From NCBI GenBank assembly GCA_024275635.1, contig JAJRYT010000139.1:1-64000 (forward strand): a DNA stretch of 64,000 bases. The letters run 5' to 3'. Positions 8,743-17,212 of the stretch are shown in pieces (the stretch's first letter is position 1; every line of letters begins with the position of its first letter). The notes under the pieces are model-generated. The model was given only the letters and a program-made list of their open reading frames with translations. It ran no database searches and was not told the DNA's origin. Source of the DNA: Chloroflexota bacterium. Lineage in GTDB: Bacteria > Chloroflexota > Anaerolineae > Promineifilales > Promineifilaceae. Both the position numbers and the translations under genes were made by a program.

Positions 8743-9903
8743 ATGTTTAAGCAACTTTTTCGGCGCGATAAGAGTGAATCTGGTGTGGGCAACGGCCGTT
8801 CCACTTCCACCGCCGCTCATTTAATTGACTTGACAAATGTCGTCAAAGCTTACGAAACGCCCGTTGGCGATTTCATTGCCCTCAAGGGCATTGATCTTCA
8901 GGTAGACCCAGGGGAGTTTGTGGCTGTCATCGGCAAATCGGGCAGCGGTAAGACGACGCTTATCAATATGATTACCGGTATTGACCGGCCGACATCGGGA
9001 ACGGTGCATGTGAGTGACACGGCCGTTCACACCCTCAAAGAAGGCCCGATGGCTGAATGGCGGGGGCGCAACGTCGGCGTCATCTTCCAATTTTTCCAAC
9101 TGCTGCCCATGCTTTCCTGCATCGAAAACGTCATGTTGCCGATGGACTTCTGCAACATGTACACCGCCCGCGAACGCAAAGAACGCGCCCTGCATTTGCT
9201 GGATCAGGTTGGTCTGATTGAACATGCCTACAAACTGCCCTCCGAAGTATCCGGCGGCCAGCAGCAGCGCGTGGCGATTGCCCGCGCCCTGGCCAACGAC
9301 CCGCCCATCCTGGTGGCCGATGAGCCGACCGGCAACCTCGACTCGCACACGGCCCTGTCCATGATCCAGTTGTTTGAAGAGCTGGTTGACCAGGGCAAGA
9401 CGATTTTGATGGTGACTCATGATCAGGACTTAGCCAAGCGGGTGACGCGCACCGTCATCATTTCCGACGGCGAAATTATTGACGAATACCTGGCGAAGGC
9501 GTTCCCGGCGCTGGAAGAGGCGCAGCTTGTGCGGGCCACGCGCAAACTGGAAACGAAATCTTATGCCCCGGGCGCGGTCATCGTCAGCCAGGGGGAGAAC
9601 CCGGATAAGTTTTACATTGTCACCAAGGGGATTGTTGAGGTGCTGCTGCAGGAGCCGGACGGCCAGCAAATTGTAGTGGCGCGGCTGCGCAGCGGCCAAT
9701 ATTTTGGCGAGATTGCCATCTTGCGCGGCGGGGCGCGGATTGCGACGGTACGGGCTGGTACGGAAACGGCCGTTGAAGTGGCCGCCCTCGACAAAGAAAC
9801 CTTTACCAACCTGATTGGCGAGTCCCCCGTTACCCGTGAAGAACTCAGCCGCATCGCCGGGCAACGCGCTGCCGAAACCGAAAAACGTAAGAATGGAAGC
9901 TGA
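8743..9903 (+). CDS. ABC exporter ATPase fused to cyclic-nucleotide-binding domain
   Basis: The first 240 residues form a MacB/LolD-type ATPase: Walker [10 protein letters not shown] (about residue 64), signature VSGGQQQR (about 168) and Walker [12 protein letters not shown] (about 190). From about residue 270 a cyclic-nucleotide-binding-like beta barrel follows ([10 protein letters not shown], then [12 protein letters not shown] and [13 protein letters not shown]). The phosphate-cassette region [16 protein letters not shown] resembles true cNMP binders, so ligand control of the pump is plausible but inferred. I chose ATG 8743, preceded by GAGGG. A TTG at 8578 behind GGAGGG would add 55 unconserved residues. 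It heads an operon with an FtsX permease and two adaptors. The 8266-8742 gap holds only the rpsA leader signals on the other strand. Confidence 0.9.
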   Translation: MFKQLFRRDKSESGVGNGRSTSTAAHLIDLTNVVKAYETPVGDFIALKGIDLQVDPGEFVAVIGKSGSGKTTLINMITGIDRPTSGTVHVSDTAVHTLKEGPMAEWRGRNVGVIFQFFQLLPMLSCIENVMLPMDFCNMYTARERKERALHLLDQVGLIEHAYKLPSEVSGGQQQRVAIARALANDPPILVADEPTGNLDSHTALSMIQLFEELVDQGKTILMVTHDQDLAKRVTRTVIISDGEIIDEYLAKAFPALEEAQLVRATRKLETKSYAPGAVIVSQGENPDKFYIVTKGIVEVLLQEPDGQQIVVARLRSGQYFGEIAILRGGARIATVRAGTETAVEVAALDKETFTNLIGESPVTREELSRIAGQRAAETEKRKNGS

Positions 9904-9937
9904 TTGGGCGACGTTCGTAATTAACTTAGCGATTTGG

Positions 9938-9980
9938 TCGTCCGTAATCCGTAATCCGTAATCCGTAGTCCGTAATCCGT
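9938..9980. repeat. Heptamer tandem repeat (CCGTAAT)
   Basis: Consecutive GTCCGTAATCCGTAATCCGTAATCCG units with one TAGTCCG variant. A shorter relative lies at 51459-51484, after the site-2 protease gene. Confidence 0.8.
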
Positions 9981-9996
9981 TCTCCTGACAGAACAC

Positions 9997-10059
9997 GGGA
10001 CACGGAATATGGCTTACGGGACACGGAATACGGCTTACGGGACACGGAACACGGCTTAC
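9997..10059. repeat. Three tandem 21-bp repeats
   Basis: Three consecutive 21-base units start GGGACACGGAA and end GGCTTAC. They differ at only one or two central positions (ATAT, ATAC, ACAC). They sit between the ATPase and permease genes with no supported reading frame. With the heptamers before and copy B after, nearly the whole 297-base gap is repeat sequence. Confidence 0.85.
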
Positions 10060-10071
10060 GAAAACCGGAAA

Positions 10072-10185
10072 TAACTTTGGCGTTTGAAAAGTTGTAACCA
10101 AGTAATTGGTAACTGGTAATTACCCAATTACTCAATTACCAATTACCAACAAACTGCAGAGTTAATTTTGAACGAACCCTTAGCT
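10072..10185 (-). repeat. Dispersed intergenic repeat, copy B (inverted)
   Basis: This is the reverse complement of the element at 103-229, with the same outer flanks and a TAATTGG/TAATTACC core. It ends 15 bases before the permease start. A TTG-initiated longer frame (from 10168) would run into the repeat, which argues for the ATG at 10201. Confidence 0.85.
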
Positions 10186-10200
10186 AAACGGAGGATGACA

Positions 10201-12600
10201 ATGACACTCAGACCGCGCTGGCATAAAGTGTTGCGTGATCTCTGGGGGAACAAAATCCGCACCATCCTGGTTGTCTTATCCATCGCCATTGGCGTCTTTG
10301 CCATCGGCATGATTATTGGCGCCCAGCATTTGCTGCAAGAAGACCTGGCTGCGGCCTGGGGCGCGACCAACCCATCCAGCGCCACGTTGTATACTGATTC
10401 TTTCGACGCCGATTTTCTCCATACCATCAGCCGGTTGGAGGGCGTGGCTGTGGCCGAAGGCCGCCGCAGCATTCGCATTCCCCTGCAAGTCGGCCCCGAT
10501 GAGTGGAAGCAGATGAATGTGCTGGCCGTGGATGATTTTGAGGCGATGGCGCTGCACACCATCACGCCAGTGAGCGGGGCCTGGCCGCCGCCGGAAAATG
10601 CGTTGTTGGTAGAACGCGCCTCGTTATCGTTGATGGGCGCGGCGGTGGGGGAAACGGCCGTTATCGAAACCGCCGCCGGCCGCCAGCGCGAACTAACCAT
10701 TGCCGGGGTCGTGTACGACATCAATACCGACCCGGCCCAATTCACCAACCAGCCCAATGCCTACATTGCCAAAGAAACGCTGGGACAGTTGGGGTACAGT
10801 CCCGATTTCGATGAGTTAGCTATCCTGGTTAAAGGAGATCGATCAGATAAAGCGCACATCGAAGCGGTGGTTGATGCCGTTGAAGCCAGGCTAGAGAAAA
10901 GCGGCCGTACCATTTACTTCACCCAGATTCCTGAACCGGGCGAGCATCCGGCGCAAGAAGTGATCAATCCCTTGTTGGCAATTTTAGGCGTGTTAGGCAT
11001 CCTGTCATTGGGCGCCAGCGCCTTCCTCGTCGTCAACATCATCAGCAGCCTGCTGGCCCAGCACACCGAGCAAATCGGTATCATGAAAGCCATCGGCGCG
11101 CGCCGATGGCAGATTATGAGCATGTATTTTGTCACGGTGATACTCTTTGGCTTGTTATCGCTGCTGCTGGCCGTTCCCCTGGGCGGATTAGCCGCCTATG
11201 CGCTCACCGACTACATGGCCGGCCTGATCAATTTTGACCTGATCGGCTTCCGCATTCCCCCGCAGGCGATTGTGACCCAAACGGCCGTTGCCCTCATCGT
11301 GCCCGTATTAGCCGCCCTGGGTCCAGTTATCCAGGGTGGAAAATTGACCGTCCACGAGGCGCTTAGCGAGCAAGGATTAGGTAAAGGCAAATTTGGGACC
11401 CATCTACTGGATCGGTTTGTCACCTGGCTCACCAGCGCCTTATTAGCCCTGTCCCAACCCATGCGCATCTCCCTACGCAACACCATCCGGCGCAAGGCGC
11501 GGCTGCTGCTCACCCTTTCCACCCTCACCCTGGGCGGCGCAATTTTCATCGGCGTCCTCAGCGTTCAAGCCTCCTTGTTAGCCACATTAGACGACGCGCT
11601 CGGTTACTTCAATTACGATGTAGATTTTAACTATGCCCAACCCCACCGCATTGCCGAAATCGAACGGGAGGCGTTGCGAGTGCCAGGGGTCAAGGCCGTT
11701 GAAAGTTGGATTGTGGGGTCGGCCCGCCCGATTGCCGCCGACGGGACCGAAGGCGAAAGCTTCGCCCTGGTCGGAACCCACTCCGATACAGAATTTGTCA
11801 AGCCGATCCTCTTGGAAGGGCGCTGGCTGCTGCCGGAGGATGAAAACGCCGTCGTCCTCAATTCATTAGTCATCAAAGAACAGCCAGACATCAAACTGGG
11901 CGATACCATCGCCCTCAAACTGGAGGGGCGGGAGATGGATTGGCAGGTCGTTGGCATTGTCCAGGGCGTGTTGACCGGCGGCATCGGTTATGCCAATCAA
12001 GATTTTTTGGCGCGCGAGCTGAACTTTGTCGGCCGTTCCGGGTGGACGCTGATTATTGCCGATCAACAGGACGCCGCTTTCCAAAAAGATTTGGCCCGCC
12101 GCTTAAAAACCCATTTCGACGCCGCCGGGATGCGTATCACCACCATCAGTACCACCGCCGAAATCCGCGAGACCATCGAATTCCAATTCAACATCATCGT
12201 TGTTTTATTAGCGGTCATGGCCGTTTTAATTGCTCTGGTTGGCGGACTGGGTTTAATGGGTACAATGAGCATCAATGTACTGGAACGCACCCGCGAAATC
12301 GGCGTGATGCGGGCTGTGGGCGCTTCCGATGGTTCGGTCCTGCGGATTGTGTTGGTTGAAGGCGTCCTGGTGGGTTTCATTAGCTGGGCGCTCGGCAGTC
12401 TGTTGGGCTACCCGATGGGACAAGCGCTGAGTAATATTGTCGGTACGGCGTTACTAGAAAGCCCGCTAACGTATACTTTTGCCGTCAACGGGGCTGTAGG
12501 ATGGTTGGCGGCGGTTTCGGGGATAGCGTCATTAGCCAGCTTCTTACCGGCGTGGAATGCGTCACGGCTGAGCGTGCGCCAGACATTGGCATATGAATGA
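10201..12600 (+). CDS. ABC exporter permease, double FtsX/MacB type
   Basis: The 799-residue membrane protein has two FtsX-like halves. Each has a leading transmembrane helix, a large external domain and three further helices. Helices are visible near residues 20-45, 265-295, 315-345, 360-385, 435-460, 670-700, 720-745 and 765-790. A typical cytoplasmic coupling stretch reads EQIGIMKAIGARRWQI in the first half and TREIGVMRAVGASDGS in the second. ATG 10201 has GGAGG six bases upstream. It pairs with the preceding ATPase and the following HlyD-like adaptors, forming a DevBCA/MacAB-style exporter. The substrate cannot be deduced. Confidence 0.9.
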   Translation: MTLRPRWHKVLRDLWGNKIRTILVVLSIAIGVFAIGMIIGAQHLLQEDLAAAWGATNPSSATLYTDSFDADFLHTISRLEGVAVAEGRRSIRIPLQVGPDEWKQMNVLAVDDFEAMALHTITPVSGAWPPPENALLVERASLSLMGAAVGETAVIETAAGRQRELTIAGVVYDINTDPAQFTNQPNAYIAKETLGQLGYSPDFDELAILVKGDRSDKAHIEAVVDAVEARLEKSGRTIYFTQIPEPGEHPAQEVINPLLAILGVLGILSLGASAFLVVNIISSLLAQHTEQIGIMKAIGARRWQIMSMYFVTVILFGLLSLLLAVPLGGLAAYALTDYMAGLINFDLIGFRIPPQAIVTQTAVALIVPVLAALGPVIQGGKLTVHEALSEQGLGKGKFGTHLLDRFVTWLTSALLALSQPMRISLRNTIRRKARLLLTLSTLTLGGAIFIGVLSVQASLLATLDDALGYFNYDVDFNYAQPHRIAEIEREALRVPGVKAVESWIVGSARPIAADGTEGESFALVGTHSDTEFVKPILLEGRWLLPEDENAVVLNSLVIKEQPDIKLGDTIALKLEGREMDWQVVGIVQGVLTGGIGYANQDFLARELNFVGRSGWTLIIADQQDAAFQKDLARRLKTHFDAAGMRITTISTTAEIRETIEFQFNIIVVLLAVMAVLIALVGGLGLMGTMSINVLERTREIGVMRAVGASDGSVLRIVLVEGVLVGFISWALGSLLGYPMGQALSNIVGTALLESPLTYTFAVNGAVGWLAAVSGIASLASFLPAWNASRLSVRQTLAYE

Positions 12601-12605
12601 TGTTT

Positions 12606-12638
12606 AGATTGGTTCAATCTTTAAGATTGAACCAATCT
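12606..12638. repeat. Perfect 15-bp-arm hairpin
   Basis: AGATTGGTTCAATCT and its complement flank TTA, six bases after the permease stop and within the exporter operon. A related, partly decayed hairpin lies at 62675-62705, so this is a mobile-like intergenic palindrome as well as a possible transcription brake. Confidence 0.7.
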
Positions 12639-12672
12639 CCGACTGGAATACTGGCTACACAGGAGTGCGTAA

Positions 12673-14055
12673 ATGAATGTGAAACGGCTGTTGACAGGCC
12701 TGTTTGTCATTATTATTTTGGCCGGGGGCGGCTTTTGGGCCTACCGGCAGTTTTTAGCGCCTGAACCGGAGAGCGAGGATCTGGCGACGGATGTCAACAC
12801 GGCATCGGTGGATACCGGGGTGGCTGTGGTCTCGGCGGAAGGGCAAATCGTGCCGCTGCGGGATGCAGCGCTGGCTTTCCAGGCGCCGGGTCAAGTGGCT
12901 GAGATTTTGGTTGAAGAGGGCGCGCAAGTTGCAGCAGGTGATCCATTGGTTCGGCTGGATGCGTCGGATCAGGAAATCGGGTTGCAGCAGGCGATGGCCG
13001 GGTTGACCCAGGCGGAAGCGAATTTGGAGACGGCGCGAGCCGGTTTATTGCAGACGGAAACGGCCGTTTCCGCTTCTCAAATAGGCGTTTCCGCCGCCGA
13101 GGTAAATCTGGCCTTGATCCAGTCCGCGGCCACGGCAGAGCAAATCGCTATCAGCGAAGCCGGCATTGATGCGGCCGCCGCGGGCATCAGCCAGGCGGCC
13201 GGCAGCCGGGATGTGACCCTGGAAGGGGCGGCGACCGCCCAGATTCGAGCCGCCGAAGCGCAACTGCGGGCGGCTCAAGCCGCCCTCAAACCGGTGCAGG
13301 ACGCTTACGGCCAGGTTCTGGCCGCTGAAATTGAAGGCGAGACTCTTGAAGTGGTTCAGATTCAATACAATGCGGCGGTCGCCCAGGTTACGGCGGCGCA
13401 GGCGGCGCTGGATGAATTGAACGCCGGGGCGACGGAAGCGGAACGACGCGCTGCCGCTGGCGGCGTGGGCGCGGCGACGGCGCAGCGGGACGCGGCCCAG
13501 GCGCAGCTTGATTTGCTGTTGGCCGGAGCCAAACCGGAACAAATCGCCGTTGCCGAGGCCGGGGTAGAGCAGGCGAAAGCGGCGGTGACGGAAGCGGAAT
13601 TGGCTTTGGCGGGGGCGGCAACGGCCGTTACCCAGGCCGAAGCGGGTATTGTGCAGGCAGAAACGGCCGTCGCTATTGCCCAAGAAGCGCTCGACCGGAT
13701 GACTCTGACCGCCCCCTTTGCCGGAACCATCGGCGACATTGCCGTCGAACTGGGCGAACTGGTTGCCCCCGGTTTACCGGCCGTTACTCTGGCCGATTTT
13801 AGCGGTTGGCAAATCAAAACCACTGACCTGACCGAACTGGATGTGGTCGCGGTCGAACTGGGGCTGCCTGTTGAAATGAGTGTAGACGCCCTCCCTGGCG
13901 AGACCTTGCGGGGAACCGTTACCGATATCGCCTCCACTGCCAGTCTGGTGCGCGGCGATGTAACCTATGTCATTACGATTGACCTGGAGGATTATCCTGA
14001 CCTGGCGCTGCGTTGGGGTATGACCGTTTTCGTCAACGTGGATGTTTCCAAGTAA
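12673..14055 (+). CDS. HlyD/MacA-like periplasmic adaptor 1
   Basis: Membrane fusion proteins link an inner-membrane pump to the outside. Residues 6-25 form an uncleaved signal anchor (LLTGLFVIIILAGGGFWAYR). A biotinyl-lipoyl half (VAEILVEEGAQVAAGDPLVRLD) follows, then a long Ala/Gln/Glu-rich coiled coil (about residues 105-335). The second lipoyl half and barrel (LTAPFAGTIGDIAVELGELV) come next, and a beta domain ends with WGMTVFVNVDV. AGGAG precedes ATG 12673. It resembles the next-but-one product over its entire length, so the pair arose by tandem duplication. Coiled-coil length suggests it spans a thick envelope or assembles as a tube. Confidence 0.88.
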   Translation: MNVKRLLTGLFVIIILAGGGFWAYRQFLAPEPESEDLATDVNTASVDTGVAVVSAEGQIVPLRDAALAFQAPGQVAEILVEEGAQVAAGDPLVRLDASDQEIGLQQAMAGLTQAEANLETARAGLLQTETAVSASQIGVSAAEVNLALIQSAATAEQIAISEAGIDAAAAGISQAAGSRDVTLEGAATAQIRAAEAQLRAAQAALKPVQDAYGQVLAAEIEGETLEVVQIQYNAAVAQVTAAQAALDELNAGATEAERRAAAGGVGAATAQRDAAQAQLDLLLAGAKPEQIAVAEAGVEQAKAAVTEAELALAGAATAVTQAEAGIVQAETAVAIAQEALDRMTLTAPFAGTIGDIAVELGELVAPGLPAVTLADFSGWQIKTTDLTELDVVAVELGLPVEMSVDALPGETLRGTVTDIASTASLVRGDVTYVITIDLEDYPDLALRWGMTVFVNVDVSK

Positions 14056-14072
14056 GCGTTCCGTCCCTATGG

Positions 14073-14106
14073 AGACCTGCGAGGTTTCTGCAAACCTCGC
14101 AGGTCT
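14073..14106. repeat. Perfect 15-bp-arm palindrome between adaptor genes
   Basis: AGACCTGCGAGGTTT and its exact complement flank a four-base loop (CTGC). It lies inside the exporter operon, 18 bases after the first adaptor stop. No U-tract follows, so complete termination is unlikely. A role in lowering expression of the second adaptor is possible. Confidence 0.75.
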
Positions 14107-14131
14107 GACCATTCTTTCTGGAGTGAATCCA

Positions 14132-15550
14132 ATGAATAAAAAACGAATGATTGTGAGTTTGGTCGTTATCCTGACTGTCGTTGTGACCGGCTCGTTGACT
14201 TACCAGCAATTTCTGGCTCCCGATGCGGCAGCGGCCGCCGCCGCGACGGTTGCGGGGGAAACAGTTGCTGCCAGCGCGCCTGTCCAGACAGGCAATAGCG
14301 CAGTGTCCGCCGAGGGTGTGATCATGCCTTTACGTCACGCCAACCTCTCCTTTTTGATGGGCGGGCCGGTGGCTGAGATTTTGGCGGAGGAGGGAACGGC
14401 CGTTGCTGCCGGCGAACCCATTATACGGTTGGAAGCGGCCGATTTAGAGCTGGGCGTCCAGCAAGCCCAGGCCGGCGTGACAACGGCCGAAGCCGGTTTA
14501 ACCGCCGCCCAGTCGCAGCTAGAATTGGCGCAAGTGCGGGTGACGACGGCCGAAATTGGCGTGTCGGCCGCGCAAGCCCAACTGGCCCTGGTCAAAGCAG
14601 GGCCGCGCCCGGAAGAGATTGCCGCCGCTGAAAAGAGCCTGGACGCCGCCGCCGCCGGTATCTCGCAGGCGGCTGGCAGCCGGGACGCCCAATTGAATAT
14701 TTCTGACGCCCAAATCAAGGGCGCGGAGGCCAATGTGGCTGCGGAAATTGCCAACACGCGCGCGATTCAGGATGGCTACGACGCCATCATTGAAGCGTGT
14801 TTCAAGCTGCCCGACGGCAGCGAAGTTTGCCCGCTGTACGGCCCGACGGAGGAGAACACACGCGCCCGGTTGGAGATCGCCCAATTGCAGTTGAGCGCGG
14901 CGCAGGAGGGGCTGGATGCGCTTCTGGCCGGCCCAACGGCGGCGCAGCAGCGTGCCGCTGGCGGGGCGGTAGCCGTGGCCGTGGCTAATCGTGATTTAGC
15001 TCAGGCGCAGCTTGATTTGCTGCTGGCAGGGGCGACGCCGGAGCAAATCCGACAGGCAGAGGTCGGGGTCGAACAGGCTCAGTTGGGCGTGGAACAGGCG
15101 CGAACGGCCGTTACCCAGGCGGAAGCGGCCGTGACTCAGGCGGAAGCGGCCGTGACTCAGGCTCAGGCCGGATTGGCGGCGGCGCAAAATGCGCTGGATC
15201 GCATGACTCTTACTGCTCCATTTGACGGAACGGTTATGGGCGTTCTGGTTGACGAAGGCGAATTGACTTCCTCCGGCATACCGGTGGTCGCGCTGGCCGA
15301 CATCAGCGGTTGGGTGGTGGAAACGACCGACTTAACTGAACTGGATGTGGTGGCTCTGGCTGTCGGCGACGCGGCCGAGGTGCGGGTGGACGCGATTGAT
15401 GATGAAGTAGTGTCGGGGACGGTGATGGAAATTGCGGCCGTGTCTACGCTGACGCGCGGCGATGTGACTTATGCCGTCACCGTACAATTAGACCCATCTG
15501 ATCTGCCATTGCGCTGGGGCATGACGGCGTTTGTGGATGTGGGCAAGTAG
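14132..15550 (+). CDS. HlyD/MacA-like periplasmic adaptor 2
   Basis: This is a 472-residue paralogue of the adaptor encoded just upstream, with the same order: N-terminal anchor (MIVSLVVILTVVVTGSLTY), lipoyl half (VAEILAEEGTAVAAGEPIIRL), Ala-rich coiled coil, second lipoyl half (LTAPFDGTVMGVLVDEGEL) and C-terminal beta domain (WGMTAFVDV). The coiled coil carries an insertion with two cysteines (CFKLPDGSEVCPLYGP, about residues 228-243) that is absent from the first copy. ATG 14132 has CTGGAG upstream. A 90-base longer frame from 14042 would overlap the first adaptor and the 14073 palindrome, so I reject it. Two different adaptors for one permease suggest a hetero-oligomeric tube or alternative partners. 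Confidence 0.87.
   Translation: MNKKRMIVSLVVILTVVVTGSLTYQQFLAPDAAAAAAATVAGETVAASAPVQTGNSAVSAEGVIMPLRHANLSFLMGGPVAEILAEEGTAVAAGEPIIRLEAADLELGVQQAQAGVTTAEAGLTAAQSQLELAQVRVTTAEIGVSAAQAQLALVKAGPRPEEIAAAEKSLDAAAAGISQAAGSRDAQLNISDAQIKGAEANVAAEIANTRAIQDGYDAIIEACFKLPDGSEVCPLYGPTEENTRARLEIAQLQLSAAQEGLDALLAGPTAAQQRAAGGAVAVAVANRDLAQAQLDLLLAGATPEQIRQAEVGVEQAQLGVEQARTAVTQAEAAVTQAEAAVTQAQAGLAAAQNALDRMTLTAPFDGTVMGVLVDEGELTSSGIPVVALADISGWVVETTDLTELDVVALAVGDAAEVRVDAIDDEVVSGTVMEIAAVSTLTRGDVTYAVTVQLDPSDLPLRWGMTAFVDVGK
15105..15168 (+). repeat. 21-bp coding repeat in adaptor 2 coiled coil
   Basis: Near-identical 21-base units encode the heptad AAVTQAE about three times over. One unit contains ACGGCCGT. DNA-level repetition implies recent unit gain, which changes the coiled-coil length by exact heptads. 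Confidence 0.7.
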
Positions 15551-15567
15551 CAAGTTTGCAAGTGAAT

Positions 15568-15598
15568 GGGGCGTTTTCTTCATGAAAGCGCCCCTTTT
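15568..15598. terminator. Bidirectional terminator of exporter operon / FAH gene
   Basis: GGGGCG-TTTTC pairs with GAAA-GCGCCCC, followed by TTTT. It lies 17 bases after the second adaptor stop and just beyond the end of the convergent FAH-family gene. A TTGCAAG stretch precedes it. Confidence 0.75.
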
Positions 15599-15601
15599 AG
15601 T

Positions 15602-16471
15602 TTATTGGGAAACGATTTGGTTGCGGATGATGCCAATGCCTTCGATTTCACACTCAACCACATCGCCGGGGCGGAGGTATTCGGGCGGGGTGCGGGCGAA
15701 GCCGACGCCGCTGGGTGTGCCGGTGGCGATGATGTCGCCAGGCAGCAGGGTCATGCCGCGTGATAGATATTCGACGATGGCGGGAATGTTGAATATCATG
15801 TGGCGCGTATTGCTGTCTTGCTTGGCAGCGCCGTTGACGCGGCTGGTGATGCGTAGGTTGTGTGGGTCGGGGAGGGAATCGGCCGTGACCAGCCAGGGGC
15901 CGATGGGGCAGGAACCATCCAGACTTTTGCCTTTGAAGAACTGTTTGCCGCCTTTTTGCAAATCGCGGGCGGAGATGTCGTTGAGGACGGTGTAGCCGAA
16001 GATGTAGCTCATGGCTTCGTCCCGTGTGATGTTTTTACCGGCGCGCCCGATGATGACGGCGAGTTCGGCTTCCCAATCTATTTGCTCGGAAACGGCCGTA
16101 TCAAAGGGTATATCGCCATAGGGGGCGTTAACGGCCGTTGTCGCTTTCGTGAACACAATCGGCAGCTTGGGCAGTTCCTTGATGGCCAGCCCGCGCGTGG
16201 CCGCCGACTCGGCGGCATGTTCGGCATAATTCCAGCCCAGGCACATGATGTTGCGCGGCGGGGTCGGAATAGGGGCCAGCAGCGCGACTTCGTTCAAGGG
16301 AATGGTTTGGGTGGCCGATTCAATAGTTTTTTGGGCCTGGGCCAGGCCGCCGGCTCCCATTTTGATGAGGTCGAGCAGGGTGGGGGAGACGGCCGTTAAA
16401 TCAACAACCATATCGCCACGCACCGCGCCAATATGGATTTGTTCATTGTATTGGTAAGTAATTAAGTTCAT
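15602..16471 (-). CDS. Fumarylacetoacetate hydrolase family protein
   Basis: The family cleaves or isomerises 2-keto/acylpyruvate-type substrates in aromatic or sugar-acid breakdown and uses Mg or Mn. The 289-residue protein has a short N-terminal domain, then the FAH core. That core starts at IMCLGWNYAEHAAE (about 77) and has the metal-ligand segment DWEAELAVIIG (about 131), VLNDISARDLQ (about 158) and GSCPIGPWLV (about 180). The end reads LLPGDIIATGTPSGVGFAR. The exact substrate cannot be told from sequence, because the family includes acylpyruvases, oxaloacetate decarboxylases and HpaG-type isomerases. It is isolated from other catabolic genes. It contains ACGGCCGT at 16091, 16131 and 16388. 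Confidence 0.85.
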   Translation of the reverse strand: MNLITYQYNEQIHIGAVRGDMVVDLTAVSPTLLDLIKMGAGGLAQAQKTIESATQTIPLNEVALLAPIPTPPRNIMCLGWNYAEHAAESAATRGLAIKELPKLPIVFTKATTAVNAPYGDIPFDTAVSEQIDWEAELAVIIGRAGKNITRDEAMSYIFGYTVLNDISARDLQKGGKQFFKGKSLDGSCPIGPWLVTADSLPDPHNLRITSRVNGAAKQDSNTRHMIFNIPAIVEYLSRGMTLLPGDIIATGTPSGVGFARTPPEYLRPGDVVECEIEGIGIIRNQIVSQ

Positions 16472-16501
16472 GAGAAAAAATAGACGAATTATTCGACAGA
16501 A

Positions 16502-16530
16502 ATTGACTTTGCACGAATCTCGTGTACCAT
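16502..16530 (+). promoter_or_regulatory. Possible promoter of the vapBC-type pair
   Basis: TTGACT (16502-16507) and TACCAT (16525-16530) are 16 bases apart. Transcription would begin near 16537, which is the first ATG of the antitoxin gene, so the mRNA may be leaderless. Confidence 0.4.
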
Positions 16531-16536
16531 AAATAT

Positions 16537-16761
16537 ATGATGAAGAATATCACATTATCAGCAAATGAAGAAACAATTCAACAAGCGCGACGCAGAGCGA
16601 TGAGCGAAAACACCTCATTGAACAAATTGTTTCGAGAGTGGCTGGAACGCTATGCAGTGCAACCTTTGGCTTCCGAAAAATATGAAGAGCTAACAGAACG
16701 TCTCGATCAAGTTCAAGCTGGTCGCTCATTTAACCGGGAAGAAATGAATGAACGTCGCTGA
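16537..16761 (+). CDS. VapB-like antitoxin
   Basis: The 74-residue protein starts MMKNITLSANEETIQQARRR, has a predicted strand followed by two helices, and so fits a ribbon-helix-helix antitoxin. The C-terminal part (AGRSFNREEMNERR) is the kind of flexible tail that wraps a toxin. It overlaps the PIN-domain toxin gene by 14 bases in another frame, which is typical of translational coupling in such pairs. I chose ATG 16537. GTG 16522 is less likely because a probable promoter ends just before it. Autoregulation is usual for this family, but I see no clear dyad. Confidence 0.75.
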   Translation: MMKNITLSANEETIQQARRRAMSENTSLNKLFREWLERYAVQPLASEKYEELTERLDQVQAGRSFNREEMNERR

Positions 16762-17185
16762 TTATCCTGGTTTGTTCTTTCTGGACACCAACATTTTTGT
16801 CTATTCATTTGATCAAACTGTACCGGAAAAACAGCGGTTGGCGCAGCAGTTGATTGGAGACGCGCTGCAATCGCAGCGGGGGGTTGTCAGCTCACAGGTC
16901 GTGCAAGAATTTTTGAATGTCGCCTTACGCAAATTTGCCCATCCCATGACTGTTCCCGAAGCGCGTGACTATTTGGATGTGGTTATGATGCCCATGTGCC
17001 AGCATTACCCGACATTTGCCTTTTACCGGCAAGCATTGTTGGCGCATGAAGAAACCGGGTACTCGTTATACGATTCCCTTATTCTCACAGCGGCTATTGA
17101 AAGCGAATGTAAAACCCTATTCAGCGAAGATATGCAGCACGGCCGAAAAATTCGCAGGTTGGAGATTGTCAATCCTTTTGCTTAA
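16748..17185 (+). CDS. VapC-like PIN-domain ribonuclease toxin
   Basis: PIN-domain toxins cut tRNA, rRNA or mRNA using a cluster of acidic residues that bind Mg. All expected ones are present in this 145-residue protein: Asp in FFLDTNIFVYSFD (about residue 13), Glu in SSQVVQEFLNVALR (about 54), Asp in GYSLYDSLILTAA (about 109) and Asp in LFSEDMQHG (about 127). Its start lies inside the antitoxin gene. It ends 28 bases from the convergent peptidase gene. It is likely an intact, active module. Confidence 0.85.
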   Translation: MNVADYPGLFFLDTNIFVYSFDQTVPEKQRLAQQLIGDALQSQRGVVSSQVVQEFLNVALRKFAHPMTVPEARDYLDVVMMPMCQHYPTFAFYRQALLAHEETGYSLYDSLILTAAIESECKTLFSEDMQHGRKIRRLEIVNPFA

Positions 17186-17212
17186 CAAATAGGTGACAGG
17201 CGCTTCAATTGA

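Noticed and set aside
9938-10059. CRISPR-like array
   Set aside because: Repeats are contiguous without unique spacers, unit lengths are 7 and 21, and no cas gene is present.
103-10185. Composite transposon bounded by inverted repeats
   Set aside because: No transposase, and the enclosed genes are core operons in their usual order. An inversion or dispersed-repeat reading is simpler.
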